Assembly: GCA_021325355.1 (NCBI GenBank)
Contig: JAJPHI010000014.1
Coordinates: forward strand, 65,129-129,128
From: Pseudomonadota bacterium
GTDB taxonomy: Bacteria > Desulfobacterota > Binatia > Binatales > Binataceae
DNA length: 64,000 nt
Direction of reading: 5' to 3'
Part shown: positions 55,524 to 64,000 of the stretch, one piece after another
Position numbering within the stretch: position 1 is the first letter of the stretch
Layout of the letters: every line of letters starts with the position of its first letter
The notes under the pieces: generated by a model
Told to the model about the DNA's origin: nothing
Seen by the model: only the letters and a program-made list of their open reading frames with translations
The model's database searches: none
Position numbers and translations under genes: made by a program

Positions 55524-56844
55524 CCTGTTATCCGCCCGCTATCAGATGGGGATGTCGCTCGGCTTCCACATCATTTTTTCATGTGTGGGCATCGCCATGC
55601 CGCTGCTGATGGTGATCGCCGAGATTCTGCATCAGCGCACCGGCGAGGCAATCTATCTGACGTTGGCGCGGCGCTGGGCGGTCGGCTCCGCTATCATGTT
55701 CGCGGTCGGCGCCGTCTCCGGCACCGTTCTTTCCTTCGAGCTCGGACTGTTGTGGCCGCACTTCATGCGCTGGGCCGGCGCGATTATCGGCATGCCCTTT
55801 TCGCTCGAGGGTTTTGCGTTCTTTACCGAGGCGACCTTCCTCGGCATCTACCTCTATGGCTGGGACAGGGTGTCGCCGCGGATGCACATCGCTGCGGGCG
55901 TGATCGTCGCGCTCAGCGGGATGGCCTCGGGAATCTTCGTCGTGATGGCGAATGCGTGGATGAATTCGCCGGTGGGCTTTCGCCTGGAACACGGGCGCCC
56001 GGTGGATATCAACCCGATTGCGACCCTGCACAATCCGTCGGCGCTGGCCGAAGTGCTGCACATGACAATCGCGGCGTACGTGGCGACCGGTTTTGCGGTG
56101 GCGGGGATCCATGCCGCGATGCTGCTGCGCGAGCGCGATAATCGCTTCCACCGGATGGGACTTGCGATCGCGCTCGCTGTCGGTGGAATCTTTGCCCTGG
56201 TACAGCCCGTGGCCGGCGATTACGCGGCGCGCAGCGTCGCGCGTCTGCAACCGATCAAGAACGCGGCGTTTGAAGGCCTGTTCAAGACCCAGGCGTACGC
56301 GCCGCTCGCGATCGGGGGGATTCCCGACGCGGGCGCTCGCGAGCTGCGCGCGGCGATCGAACTGCCTGGTCTGTTGAGCTTCCTCGATAATCACGACTTC
56401 AGTTCCGTCGTCATCGGGCTCGACGCCTATCCGGAGAGTGAATGGCCGCCATTGACGCCCGTGCACGTCGCATTCCAAATCATGGTCGCGATCGCGGGTA
56501 TTCTCGCCCTTCTGCCGCTCTGGGCCGGTTATCTCCGGTGGCGCACCGGGTCGATTTATCACAGCGTCTGGCTGTTGTATGCGCTGATCGGTGCGGCGCC
56601 TTTGGGTTTCGTCGCGGTCGAAGCGGGATGGGTCGTGACCGAAGTCGGGCGTCAGCCGTGGATAATCTATCGCGTGATGCGGACTGCGGATGCGGTGACG
56701 CCGATGCCCGGACTGGTCGCCTGGTTTTCGGTCTTTTCGATCATCTATGCCTTTCTCGCGGTGACGGTCGCCTACATGCTGTGGCGGCAGGTGATGCAGA
56801 GTCCGAGCGCGGCAGAACTAGCGGCCGCTCAAGCGACGGTCTAG
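55516..56844 (+). CDS. cydA: Cytochrome bd-type quinol oxidase subunit I
   Basis: The protein has 442 residues from ATG 55516 (AGGAG nine bases upstream), rather than the 486-residue frame from 55384. The N-terminal ARYQMGMSLGFHIIFSCVG carries the heme-ligand His, and HNPSALAEVLHMTIAAY the second. The GRQPWIIYRVMRTADAVTP motif is present. At 442 residues versus about 520 in E. coli it has the short Q-loop seen in CIO-type oxidases. It oxidises quinol and reduces oxygen without pumping protons. With cydB it forms an operon after rlmE. Confidence 0.94.
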   Translation: MTDLLSARYQMGMSLGFHIIFSCVGIAMPLLMVIAEILHQRTGEAIYLTLARRWAVGSAIMFAVGAVSGTVLSFELGLLWPHFMRWAGAIIGMPFSLEGFAFFTEATFLGIYLYGWDRVSPRMHIAAGVIVALSGMASGIFVVMANAWMNSPVGFRLEHGRPVDINPIATLHNPSALAEVLHMTIAAYVATGFAVAGIHAAMLLRERDNRFHRMGLAIALAVGGIFALVQPVAGDYAARSVARLQPIKNAAFEGLFKTQAYAPLAIGGIPDAGARELRAAIELPGLLSFLDNHDFSSVVIGLDAYPESEWPPLTPVHVAFQIMVAIAGILALLPLWAGYLRWRTGSIYHSVWLLYALIGAAPLGFVAVEAGWVVTEVGRQPWIIYRVMRTADAVTPMPGLVAWFSVFSIIYAFLAVTVAYMLWRQVMQSPSAAELAAAQATV

Positions 56845-56848
56845 TCGC

Positions 56849-57895
56849 ATGATCTACCTGTACATCGTGGCGGCGGCGCTGCTCGGCTCGCTGACGATCT
56901 ACGCGCTCACCGGTGGCGCCGACTATGGCGGCGGAGTCCTGACGCTGACCGCGTTTGGCCCGCGCGCGGACCGGCAGCGTGAGGTGATCGATCACGCCAT
57001 CGGACCCATCTGGGAGTCCGACCACGTCTGGCTGATCCTGGTCGTGGTTATCCTCTTTTACGGCTTTCCCCCGGTCTACACCACGATCATGACCTCGTTG
57101 TTCCTGCCGGTGATTCTGATGCTGGTCGGGATCGTCCTGCGCGGCGCGGCCTTCAGTTTTCGCAGTTATGGGAGCGTCGGCCGGGCGCATCGCGCATGGG
57201 GCCGGGTCTTTGCCGTCGCCAGCCTCATCACGCCCTTTTTCATGGGCGTGACGATCGGCGCCGTAGCTTCGGGCCGGGTGCCGGAGAATCCAGAGGTGGT
57301 CGGCGACTTTCTGATCTCGTGGGCGACGCCCTTTGGCCTTTCGGTGGGCCTCTTCGCCGTGCTGCTCTTCGCCTTCCTTGCCGCGACCTATGCGACGCTC
57401 GAAGACGGCGAGACGGCGGTGATCAACGATTTTCGTCTGCGCGCAATCATCTTCGGAATCGCCGAGGCAATCGTGGCCGGTGAAGTGCTGTGGCTGTCGC
57501 GCAGCGGGGCGCCGCGCATCTGGATTAACCTGACCACGCGCGCCTGGACGTGGCCCTTGATTTGGCTGGCAAGCGGATCGGCCCTGGCGGCGCTCTGGGG
57601 CCTGGCGACCCGCCGTTTACGGTTGGCGCGGGTGTTCGCCGCCGCCGAAGTCTTGTGGATTATCTGGGGCTGGGCCTTTGCCCAATTTCCAGTGATGGTC
57701 GAGCCGGATCTGACCATCTACAATGCCTCTTCGCCGCCGGTCACGCTGCGTCTGCTGGCGATCGCGCTTAGCGGCGGCGCGGTTATCCTGCTGCCCTCGA
57801 TGGGCTACCTGATGTATATCTTCAAGCTGCATGCCCGTCGGCTCGCTTTTCCAACACATGTCGAAGCGAGCGGCTCTGACCCGCCGACCGACTGA
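56849..57895 (+). CDS. cydB: Cytochrome bd-type quinol oxidase subunit II
   Basis: The protein has 348 residues and about nine membrane helices. ALTGGADYGGGVLTL near the N-terminus and WESDHVWLILVVVILFYGFPPVYT are signatures of CydB. It lies 4 bp after cydA and supports the hemes of the bd-type oxidase. No cydX or cydCD genes are seen nearby. Confidence 0.94.
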   Translation: MIYLYIVAAALLGSLTIYALTGGADYGGGVLTLTAFGPRADRQREVIDHAIGPIWESDHVWLILVVVILFYGFPPVYTTIMTSLFLPVILMLVGIVLRGAAFSFRSYGSVGRAHRAWGRVFAVASLITPFFMGVTIGAVASGRVPENPEVVGDFLISWATPFGLSVGLFAVLLFAFLAATYATLEDGETAVINDFRLRAIIFGIAEAIVAGEVLWLSRSGAPRIWINLTTRAWTWPLIWLASGSALAALWGLATRRLRLARVFAAAEVLWIIWGWAFAQFPVMVEPDLTIYNASSPPVTLRLLAIALSGGAVILLPSMGYLMYIFKLHARRLAFPTHVEASGSDPPTD

Positions 57896-57927
57896 AGCGC
57901 AAAGCTGACGCCGCCGGCGGAAATCGG

Positions 57928-59637
57928 TTACTGCCGGACGAGTAAGCTGCGGATAAAGCGCGGATCGATCGGGGCTTCGGGATCGAGTTCGGCGAATTCC
58001 TCCTCGAACATCTTGAGACAGGACTCGATGAAGGGCGTTGCGCGCTTGAGAATGGCGGGGTCAACCTGCTGCGCGAGACGCTCGCGGAGCGCCTCGGCAA
58101 AATCGTCGCGGAGGCGCGCCGGACGGCCCGGCGTCATCATTAGCTGGCGCGCGGCGGTCAGGCTCGAAGCGTCGAGCGGGGTGAAGCGGATCGCGCCGCC
58201 ATGGAGCGCGTTGCCGGCGAAAGCCGTCAACAGGATCTGGCTCAGCTTGATCTCGTGTCCGGCGATACTGGCGCGAAAAGCCGCCGCGGCGATATCGAGG
58301 CCGAGCAGAGCAACAAAAAGATCGCGCACGGCGTCGAGCTGATCCAGCATCGCATAGCACAGGTGGAGGTCGCGCATCGTGCGGAAGCCGCGGGTCTCAC
58401 TGTCGCGCGGGCTCTCGAGACCGCTAAAAAAACGCGGCTGCCGCTGGAGCATCGCAGCCAGCGTCTCGCGATACGGCGAATCGAGATAGGGAACCTCGCG
58501 CGGCCGCGTGCGCCCGAGCCCCATCCGCGCCATCACCTGTTCGGCGCGCGTGCGCAGGTCGATCGTGAGGCTGACCCCGAGCCGGAACAGCAGTTGCAGA
58601 TGAGTTGCGCGCAGATGCTCGATCGCGGTTTCGAGCTCTCCGCCCGCCAGATGCTCCAGCGCGAGATTAAGATAATCGTGAGTCATCCCGACGGCCTCGC
58701 GCACGGCGTCGGGATCGCCGAAATCGATACCCTTGGCGACCAGCACCTGGTTGGTCACCAGCGCCATCTCGCTGCGCACCTGCCGCGCGCCTTGCGCGGC
58801 GAAGCCCGCCGTCAGGGCGAGGTTGAACAGCGAGTTGTCGGTCTCCGGGGCCAGCGGAGCGAGGTCCGGCGGAAGCGCGGCCCCGTTGGGCTCATCATAG
58901 TCGCGCAGCGGCGGCGTGTACTGTTCGCGCAGCTTCAGAAACTGTGCCGGCTCCAGGTAGGCGAAGACCGCCTGCGCTTCGTAAAAATCCGGAAAACCGT
59001 GATCGGCGAGCCGCGCGCAACGGAACTGGTAGGCCTGCTCTTCGAGTTCCGCTTCGACGCCCCAATAGATTTCCTCCATGAGGGCGGTGAAATAGTTGAA
59101 ATCACGCTCGAACGCCTCTTCGAGGAACTCGAGCAGGTAGGGCTGAATCGAATCGCGCCGGGTGAATTCGATCAGGTAGTGATCGCCAAACTGGATGAAA
59201 CGATCCGACGGCGCGTCGGTGTTTTCCTGCGGTTCATCGATGCGATGCACCTTGATGTGCTGGCGCAGGAGCAGGGAGACCAGCTCGAGGTCGGCGCTCA
59301 TGAGGCCGTCCGTGACGCGCTCGCGACCGCCTTCGGCCATCGCCTCGATCCACTCGCGCATGCGGTACAGGTTCGGACGGTCCTTGTCCCAGCAGTCGAG
59401 ATCGAATAACCATCGGACCTGTTCCGGGATGGCCAGGCTCAGCAGATCGCCGGCGTCGGCGACCCCGATTTCCTTGAGCGTGTAAAAAAGCGTTTCGGGA
59501 CTGAAGGATTGAACCAGTCGCGCCGCTTCGGGCGCCGCGAGAATCAGGTCGCGCTTCTGCCGCGCCGGCAGCCCGTAGAGAAACTCGAGCTTTTCCTGGA
59601 ACGGCAGATTGAGAAAGTCGCGGTTCGCGTCGCCCAT
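57928..59637 (-). CDS. DUF6178 family protein
   Basis: The protein has 569 residues from ATG 59637; the longer frame adds 20 residues. The text LPARQKRDLILAAPEAARLVQ, VADAGDLLSLAIPEQVRWLFDLDCWDKD and RMREWIEAMAEGG matches DUF6178, a mainly deltaproteobacterial family of unknown function. No catalytic motif, signal or membrane helix is visible. Convergent with cydB (32-bp gap). Function unknown. Confidence 0.85.
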   Translation of the reverse strand: MGDANRDFLNLPFQEKLEFLYGLPARQKRDLILAAPEAARLVQSFSPETLFYTLKEIGVADAGDLLSLAIPEQVRWLFDLDCWDKDRPNLYRMREWIEAMAEGGRERVTDGLMSADLELVSLLLRQHIKVHRIDEPQENTDAPSDRFIQFGDHYLIEFTRRDSIQPYLLEFLEEAFERDFNYFTALMEEIYWGVEAELEEQAYQFRCARLADHGFPDFYEAQAVFAYLEPAQFLKLREQYTPPLRDYDEPNGAALPPDLAPLAPETDNSLFNLALTAGFAAQGARQVRSEMALVTNQVLVAKGIDFGDPDAVREAVGMTHDYLNLALEHLAGGELETAIEHLRATHLQLLFRLGVSLTIDLRTRAEQVMARMGLGRTRPREVPYLDSPYRETLAAMLQRQPRFFSGLESPRDSETRGFRTMRDLHLCYAMLDQLDAVRDLFVALLGLDIAAAAFRASIAGHEIKLSQILLTAFAGNALHGGAIRFTPLDASSLTAARQLMMTPGRPARLRDDFAEALRERLAQQVDPAILKRATPFIESCLKMFEEEFAELDPEAPIDPRFIRSLLVRQ

Positions 59638-59738
59638 ACATCTGTTAACGTTGCAGCGTCGATCGGCAAAATAGCCACAGGGCCGCAGGACAATCAAGGT
59701 GATATGCGTCGCCGGCGTTAACGAATGATCATAGCGAC

Positions 59739-60632
59739 ATGGAGATTCGCTTGAGTCAGGCAGGCAGCGCGCGACGCCGGCTCAAAGTGGCGCTGGCGAT
59801 TGGTGGTTCCGATCCCGGCGGCGGCGCCGGGATCCAGGCCGATCTCAAGACCTTTGCCGCCTGCGGCGTGTACGGCTATTCGGCGCTGACGGCGGTTATC
59901 GCGCAGAACAGCAGCCGCGTTAACGAGGTCGCACCGGTCGACGCCCGCCTGCTGCGCAGTCAGCTCGCGCTGCTGGTCGAGGAATATCCGCCCGACGCGG
60001 TTAAAATCGGCGCGCTCGCCACGGCCGCAAATGTGCGGGCGGTCGCCCGCGCCATCGCGGAGCTCAAGCTGCCGAATCCGGTGATCGATCCGGTGATGGT
60101 CTCGACCAGCGGCGTCGCCCTTCTCGACAAGGCCGGCGCAGCAGAGCTGATAAGCGAACTGCTGCCGCGGGCGGCGCTCGTGACACCGAATCTGCCCGAG
60201 GCGGAGGCGCTCGGCGGTATGGCGATCGCGAGCGCGGCGGCGATGCGCGCGGCGGCCCGCGCGATCCGCCGGCTGGGGCCGCGCGCCGTGCTAATCAAAG
60301 GCGGCCATCCGCTGCGACGGGCGGATGGCCGCGGGAACGATCGTATCGTGGATCTTCTGTTTGACGGCCGCCGCTTTGTCGAATTTTCCGGCGCGCGCAT
60401 CGGCGCGGGAGCACACGGGACGGGCTGCGCTTTTGCCGCGGCGATCACCGCCTTTATGGCGCGTGGGTTCGATCTGGAGGACGCTATCCGCCGGGCGCGC
60501 CGCTTTATGAACTCGGCGTTGCGCGAAAGCTTCACGCTAGGTGGGGGGCGCCCGCTGCTCGACCATTTTGCCGGATGGCCACGGCAGGCTCAGCGCTCCA
60601 GCAGCTCGCGCAGGCCGGCCGCGAGATTGTGA
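59739..60632 (+). CDS. thiD: Hydroxymethylpyrimidine/phosphomethylpyrimidine kinase
   Basis: The protein has 297 residues. [18 protein letters not shown] is the substrate-binding opening, DPVMVSTSG and [12 protein letters not shown] sit in the middle, and [12 protein letters not shown] is the anion hole and catalytic Cys motif of the ribokinase-like fold. It phosphorylates HMP twice for thiamine synthesis. The 3' end overlaps the convergent gene by 43 bp. Confidence 0.94.
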   Translation: MEIRLSQAGSARRRLKVALAIGGSDPGGGAGIQADLKTFAACGVYGYSALTAVIAQNSSRVNEVAPVDARLLRSQLALLVEEYPPDAVKIGALATAANVRAVARAIAELKLPNPVIDPVMVSTSGVALLDKAGAAELISELLPRAALVTPNLPEAEALGGMAIASAAAMRAAARAIRRLGPRAVLIKGGHPLRRADGRGNDRIVDLLFDGRRFVEFSGARIGAGAHGTGCAFAAAITAFMARGFDLEDAIRRARRFMNSALRESFTLGGGRPLLDHFAGWPRQAQRSSSSRRPAARL

Positions 60633-61045
60633 CTCGGTTCGGCGCCGGCACCGAGCTTGATCAGGGCGTAGCGCTCGTCGCTGTCGAGGCGCGCCCACTC
60701 GCGTTCACCCAGAGTGATACCGACGTCGCGTGCGCGCTCGACCAGCAGCGCAGGCGGATGGGCGGGCGGGTCGGCGGCGGCGCGGACCTCGTCCGGCAGC
60801 TCTTTCGGCGTCGCCCCGCCGCAGCGATCCTTCACGGCCTCGCGGATAAAGAGGCGGAGCGCGTCGATCTCCTCGTCGTCATTGATCGGCAGGTGGCAGA
60901 TGGCGAGTCGTTCGCCGCGGCCGAGCTGCTGCCATTGTTCGAGACTGAGCTTGACGCCGACCCGATCGAGTTTGCGCCGCACGGCCATCGGCACACAACT
61001 GAGGGTCTGATGGACCTCGTCCTCGAATTTGAAGCGTCGGATCAT
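60590..61045 (-). CDS. Nitrate reductase-associated protein (TIGR02664-like)
   Basis: The protein has 151 residues from ATG 61045 with GAGGTGA upstream. MIRRFKFEDEVHQTLSCVPM, VRRKLDRVGVKLSLEQW and GERLAICHLPINDDEEIDAL match the family described near cyanobacterial nitrate reductase genes. Its function is unknown. No nitrate reductase or molybdopterin gene is visible in the window. It overlaps the 3' end of thiD by 43 bp in convergent orientation. Confidence 0.78.
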   Translation of the reverse strand: MIRRFKFEDEVHQTLSCVPMAVRRKLDRVGVKLSLEQWQQLGRGERLAICHLPINDDEEIDALRLFIREAVKDRCGGATPKELPDEVRAAADPPAHPPALLVERARDVGITLGEREWARLDSDERYALIKLGAGAEPSHNLAAGLRELLER

Positions 61046-61159
61046 GCGCTCACCTCGATCGCCGCTGAGCGATCGTGTGAATTCTAGCACCTGCGGCGCG
61101 GCTATCGAGTGGCGCGACGCTGTTCGCCCGCGTCGCCTTCTGCGATCGCGAAAGACAAC

Positions 61160-61187
61160 AAGGCGCGGCCGCCAACGGCCGCGCCTT
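61160..61187 (-). terminator. Terminator hairpin for the phosphodiesterase-like gene
   Basis: Twelve-base arms (61160-61171 and 61176-61187) pair perfectly around a four-base loop. Read on the minus strand, a T-rich tract (TTGTTGTCTTTC) follows. It lies 25 bp after the stop of the gene at 61212. Confidence 0.7.
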
Positions 61188-61211
61188 GCCGGTTAAGGGC
61201 GGGGTTTCCCG

Positions 61212-62936
61212 TCAGAATCCGGGCAGGGTCTGCGTGCCTTCCAATCGCACCGCTTTGAGCGCGTTCGGATTTAGTCCGAGCGCCTTGAGAATCGTTGGCG
61301 CCACCTGCGAGGTTGTGACCGAGGCGGTGTACGACTTGCGGCTGTAGCCGGGATTCGACACCAGCATGATCACGTTGGTGTCATCGTGGGAGAAGCCGCC
61401 GTGCTCCGCGAGCTTCTTCTTGCTGCCGGTATAGACCACGCCGAAGTTCGGGGTCACGATGATATCCGGAGTGCGCGGATCGCTGGGCGGCACTCCCGGC
61501 GTGCCGTAGACCGGCGAGATGGCATTACCCCAGAGAATCTCGCCGATTCCGGCGGCGGTCAGGTTCGCGGGCGTGTCGAGGATGCCCACCGCCGAGGTGA
61601 CGCTGGCGCCCGGCGCGAGCCAGAGCAGCGAGACGTCGTCTTCGGTGGGGCCGATCTGATTCAGTTCCGAATCGGGCAGGTAGCTGCTGCCGAGGAGGGC
61701 CGAGGGCGGGGTGCCGTTGTTGAGCGGGCTATGGCCCGGGATCGGGAAATACTTCAACGGATCGATCGGCGACTGGCCGTGTTTGGCCGTGATCACGATG
61801 AGCGTCGAGTCCAGCAAGCCCTGCTTTTTGAGCTCGGCAACCATCTTGCCGATCATCGTGTCGACGTAGGTTATCTCCTGATAGAGCGACGGACTCGGCG
61901 TTCCGAGCGAATCGAGATAACCGCCGGTGATACTGTAACCGGGCGGCACCGAGGTTGAATCCTGGTAGATCAACTTCTGGCCCACGCTGACGGCCTGGAA
62001 GTTCATCCCGAAGATGGTCGGCACCGGGGCGGCAGCGCTGCCATCGTGGGTCTTGCCGTCGATTTCGTTGATGATGCCCTGGACCTTAAGGCTGTCGTAG
62101 CACTGGATATTCTGGAAACTGCCGGTGTAATCGTCGCCCGCGGCGACCGCCGCCTGATCCGGCAACGGACTGCAGTTCATCACGGTCATATTCGGCAATG
62201 GAATGAAATTAGCCGAGTTCGAATTGATCTCGGGCGCGTAGAAATCGTTGACCGTCGCGCCGGTACCAGGACCGGCCACCGCGATATAAGCCGGATGCTT
62301 GTCTTCCCAGGCCGTGTAACCGCCGGCCGCCGAGATCACACCGAAGATCGTGTTGACGCGGACGAAGTTGTACGGCCATACCGGATTGCAATTGTTGAAG
62401 GGGTCGCGCACCAGCCTGGTCGAGTCAATCGAGTTGACACCGCCCTCACCGCTCGGCGCGCCGCCGTTCAGTTGGCTCTGGTCAATATCGATCCCTTCTT
62501 CATACTCGGTGCTCGTGCCGTTGTTCTGATTCGGCGTGCAGGTGCCCCCGAGCAGACCGTTGCCGGTGGTATTCTGCGGCGCCAGCACTCGATCATAGGC
62601 GACGTCATAATAAATGCCGGTCGTCTTCGGCGACCCTCCCGTCACCAGCGCCATCAGCCCGGGGAAAGAATCCGAGGGTTTGGAGGTCGAGGTGTTGATA
62701 TAGTTGTAGCCGTTGTTGGCGAGCGCGTTCAGGTTGGGACAGTACGGCAAACCTCCATTTACGCCGCTCAGACCGCGTGAACAATTGATAAAATCCAGCG
62801 CGTGCATGCCGTCAACGCTGATCAAAAGGACGTGGTTGACGTTCGTGCTCGCCGCCTGGACTCCGGCGGCCGGCATCAGTGCCCCACCCAGCATCGCGGC
62901 GGTTGCCGCGATTAACGTTTTGATCGGAATTTTCAA
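61212..62936 (-). CDS. Secreted alkaline phosphatase/nucleotide-pyrophosphatase-family protein
   Basis: The protein has 574 residues from a TTG at 62936 with AAGGGAGG ten bases upstream; the longer frame is less likely. A signal peptide (LIAATAAMLGGALMPAAGVQAAS) is followed by LLISVDGMHALDF (Asp42 metal ligand), KPSDSFPGLMALVTGG with Ser90 at the nucleophile position, and later ITAKHGQSPIDP and AEHGGFSHDD. In the family the site before HG in the first motif is usually Asp (TADHG); here it is Lys. It probably hydrolyses phosphodiesters or monoesters outside the cell. Loops are long and rich in Asn, Gly and Thr. Confidence 0.85.
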   Translation of the reverse strand: MKIPIKTLIAATAAMLGGALMPAAGVQAASTNVNHVLLISVDGMHALDFINCSRGLSGVNGGLPYCPNLNALANNGYNYINTSTSKPSDSFPGLMALVTGGSPKTTGIYYDVAYDRVLAPQNTTGNGLLGGTCTPNQNNGTSTEYEEGIDIDQSQLNGGAPSGEGGVNSIDSTRLVRDPFNNCNPVWPYNFVRVNTIFGVISAAGGYTAWEDKHPAYIAVAGPGTGATVNDFYAPEINSNSANFIPLPNMTVMNCSPLPDQAAVAAGDDYTGSFQNIQCYDSLKVQGIINEIDGKTHDGSAAAPVPTIFGMNFQAVSVGQKLIYQDSTSVPPGYSITGGYLDSLGTPSPSLYQEITYVDTMIGKMVAELKKQGLLDSTLIVITAKHGQSPIDPLKYFPIPGHSPLNNGTPPSALLGSSYLPDSELNQIGPTEDDVSLLWLAPGASVTSAVGILDTPANLTAAGIGEILWGNAISPVYGTPGVPPSDPRTPDIIVTPNFGVVYTGSKKKLAEHGGFSHDDTNVIMLVSNPGYSRKSYTASVTTSQVAPTILKALGLNPNALKAVRLEGTQTLPGF

Positions 62937-63177
62937 CGACGTGATCCTCCCTTGAGCCCGATTGAAACGGGCCAAGGCGGGATTAGACCGTTATTGCCGT
63001 TCGTCCGATAAAGAGCGTGTTACGGCACCTTTAATTGAATCGATTGCCAAGGCTCCGCCCTTCATCTCGCGACCCGCGCCGCCGTCTCTTGACCATCCGC
63101 ATTCAATCGGCGACGCTTTTTACCAGGAGACGGGACGAAATCCGGCGCCGCAGCGCCGTTTCGGCCGGCCGATTACG

Positions 63178-63660
63178 TTGCCAAGCGCTGAGGACTGGAA
63201 CCGCGATATCGTCGAAAAAATCGCCCTGGAATCAAAGGATGAGCCGGGCGCTTTGATGGTAATCCTGCGTCGTGTGCAGGACGCGCTCGGTTGGGTGCCG
63301 CGCGGCGCGGTGCCGGTTATCGCCGATATCGTGAATCTTTCGCGTGCCGAAGTGCACGGCGTGGTCAGCTTTTATCATGATTTTCGACCCGAGCCGCCGG
63401 GCCGGACCGTGGTGCGACTCTGCCGCGCCGAGTCCTGCCAGGCCGCGGGTGGTGAGGCGCTGGCCGATCATGTGCAGAATCGACTGGGCCTCAAGTTCGG
63501 GCAGACCACCCGCGACGGCAGCTTCACCCTCGAAGCGGTTTATTGTCTCGGCAACTGCGCGTGTTCGCCGGCTGCGGTCATCGGCGATGAATTGATCGGC
63601 CGCCTGACGCCGGACCGCTTCGACCAGATAATCGCCAGCGCTGAACGGGTCCGGCGGTGA
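63178..63660 (+). CDS. fdsG: NAD-dependent formate dehydrogenase gamma subunit (NuoE-like, [2Fe-2S])
   Basis: The conserved part runs from residue 1 of a TTG start at 63178 (160 residues, family length); the open frame extends back to a TTG at 62962 but that stretch looks non-coding. No start is well supported. LMVILRRVQDALGWVP, LSRAEVHGVVSFYHDF and four Cys (LCRAESCQAAG and CLGNCACSP) bind a [2Fe-2S] cluster, as in NuoE and FdsG. VHGVVSFYHDFR favours FdsG. The stop overlaps the next gene's GTG by four bases. Confidence 0.85.
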   Translation: MPSAEDWNRDIVEKIALESKDEPGALMVILRRVQDALGWVPRGAVPVIADIVNLSRAEVHGVVSFYHDFRPEPPGRTVVRLCRAESCQAAGGEALADHVQNRLGLKFGQTTRDGSFTLEAVYCLGNCACSPAAVIGDELIGRLTPDRFDQIIASAERVRR

Positions 63661-64000
63661 ATTCCACCACGGTCTTCATTCCGCGCGACTCGGGCGCGCT
63701 CTCGCTCGGTGCCGAGCGTGTGGCCGTCGCGCTGATGGTCGAAGCGAATCGACGGCGGCTGGATCTCACGATCGTGCGCAATGGCTCGCGCGGCCTCTAC
63801 TGGCTCGAACCGATGATCGAAGTCGCGACGCCGCAGGGCCGCATCGCGTACGGTCCCGTCGCTGCCGAAGACGTCGCCTTGCTGCTGGACGCGGATTTCC
63901 TCCACGGCGGCGACCATCGTCTGCGGCTCGGCCCGCCAGAGGACATTCCTTATCTAAGGAAGCAGGAACGCCTGACCTTCGCGCGGGTCGGCGTTATCGA
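63657..64000 (+). CDS. fdsB: NAD-dependent formate dehydrogenase beta subunit, N-terminal part (cut by the edge)
   Basis: The frame starts at GTG 63657 (GTGA overlap with fdsG) and is open to base 64000. TTVFIPRDSGALSLGAERVA and GGDHRLRLGPPEDIPYL, then KQERLTFARVGVI, match the N-terminal thioredoxin-like part of FdsB/NuoF-type subunits. The FMN, NAD and Fe-S binding parts would lie beyond the window. It confirms that the pair is formate dehydrogenase rather than complex I, where this extra N-terminal domain is absent. Confidence 0.85.
   Translation, partial: MNSTTVFIPRDSGALSLGAERVAVALMVEANRRRLDLTIVRNGSRGLYWLEPMIEVATPQGRIAYGPVAAEDVALLLDADFLHGGDHRLRLGPPEDIPYLRKQERLTFARVGVI

Noticed and set aside
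58201-59409. 402-codon plus-strand frame opposite DUF6178
   Set aside because: Antisense of a recognisable gene, no motif or RBS.
62962-63177. N-terminal extension of the formate dehydrogenase gamma gene
   Set aside because: Composition and codon choice look non-coding and family length fits the start near 63178.

Overview
The window is a GC-rich, densely coded bacterial chromosome segment with no rRNA, tRNA, insertion sequence, phage or CRISPR that I could find. The gene mix (stacked family III CoA-transferases, several acyl-CoA dehydrogenases, two luciferase-like flavin oxidoreductases, a CmcJ/NvfI-like oxidoreductase, a DUF6178 protein, a heme A pathway, a bd-type oxidase and an NAD-dependent formate dehydrogenase) fits an uncultured aerobic or facultative soil-type bacterium from the deltaproteobacteria-like / Binatota part of the tree. 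That placement is inference from gene content; no marker gene here settles it.

Layout. 1-9214 (minus strand): an acyl-CoA catabolism block of a sigma-54 activator, a flavin monooxygenase/acyl-CoA dehydrogenase-fold protein, three tandem family III CoA-transferases and a truncated SGNH-hydrolase-like protein, with a LysR regulator upstream and a divergent glutaryl-CoA-dehydrogenase-like gene at 9404. 10570-20807 (minus strand): the most unusual block, a signalling cluster of a VWA protein, a zinc-ribbon FHA protein, a kinase-FHA protein, a zinc-ribbon/pseudokinase/PP2C fusion, a membrane-anchored Ser/Thr kinase with three extracytoplasmic beta domains, an NTF2-like protein, a membrane FHA protein and a lipoprotein. 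21325-22521: a PAS-DHp-REC protein without an ATPase domain. 22582-32525: catabolic genes (cyclase, acyl-CoA dehydrogenase, AhpD-like protein, TetR regulator with a clear operator, amidohydrolase, CmcJ-like protein, acyl-CoA ligase) plus a beta-propeller lipoprotein.

32761-40640: heme A synthesis (ctaA-ctaB), tyrS, an LCAT-like acyltransferase, and a TolC-CrcB-DUF190 group on the minus strand. 40800-51091: alpha/beta hydrolase, two LLM oxidoreductases, nucleotide-sugar genes (UDP-xylose-synthase-like, DegT aminotransferase, SDR), a cation/proton antiporter and a GST. 51160-64000: L,D-transpeptidase, PcrA-type helicase, rlmE-cydA-cydB, DUF6178, thiD, a nitrate-reductase-associated protein, a secreted phosphodiesterase-like protein, and the start of an fdsGB formate dehydrogenase operon running off the right edge.

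How the parts may work together (inference): the signalling cluster contains every part of a phospho-threonine circuit (kinases that write, a PP2C that erases, FHA domains that read, and a VWA protein with a Thr-rich tail as possible target). It is not next to type VI secretion or tellurite-resistance genes, the settings in which such parts are best known, so its output is unknown. Start codons were often moved inward from the longest open frame where a Shine-Dalgarno sequence or family length argued for it.
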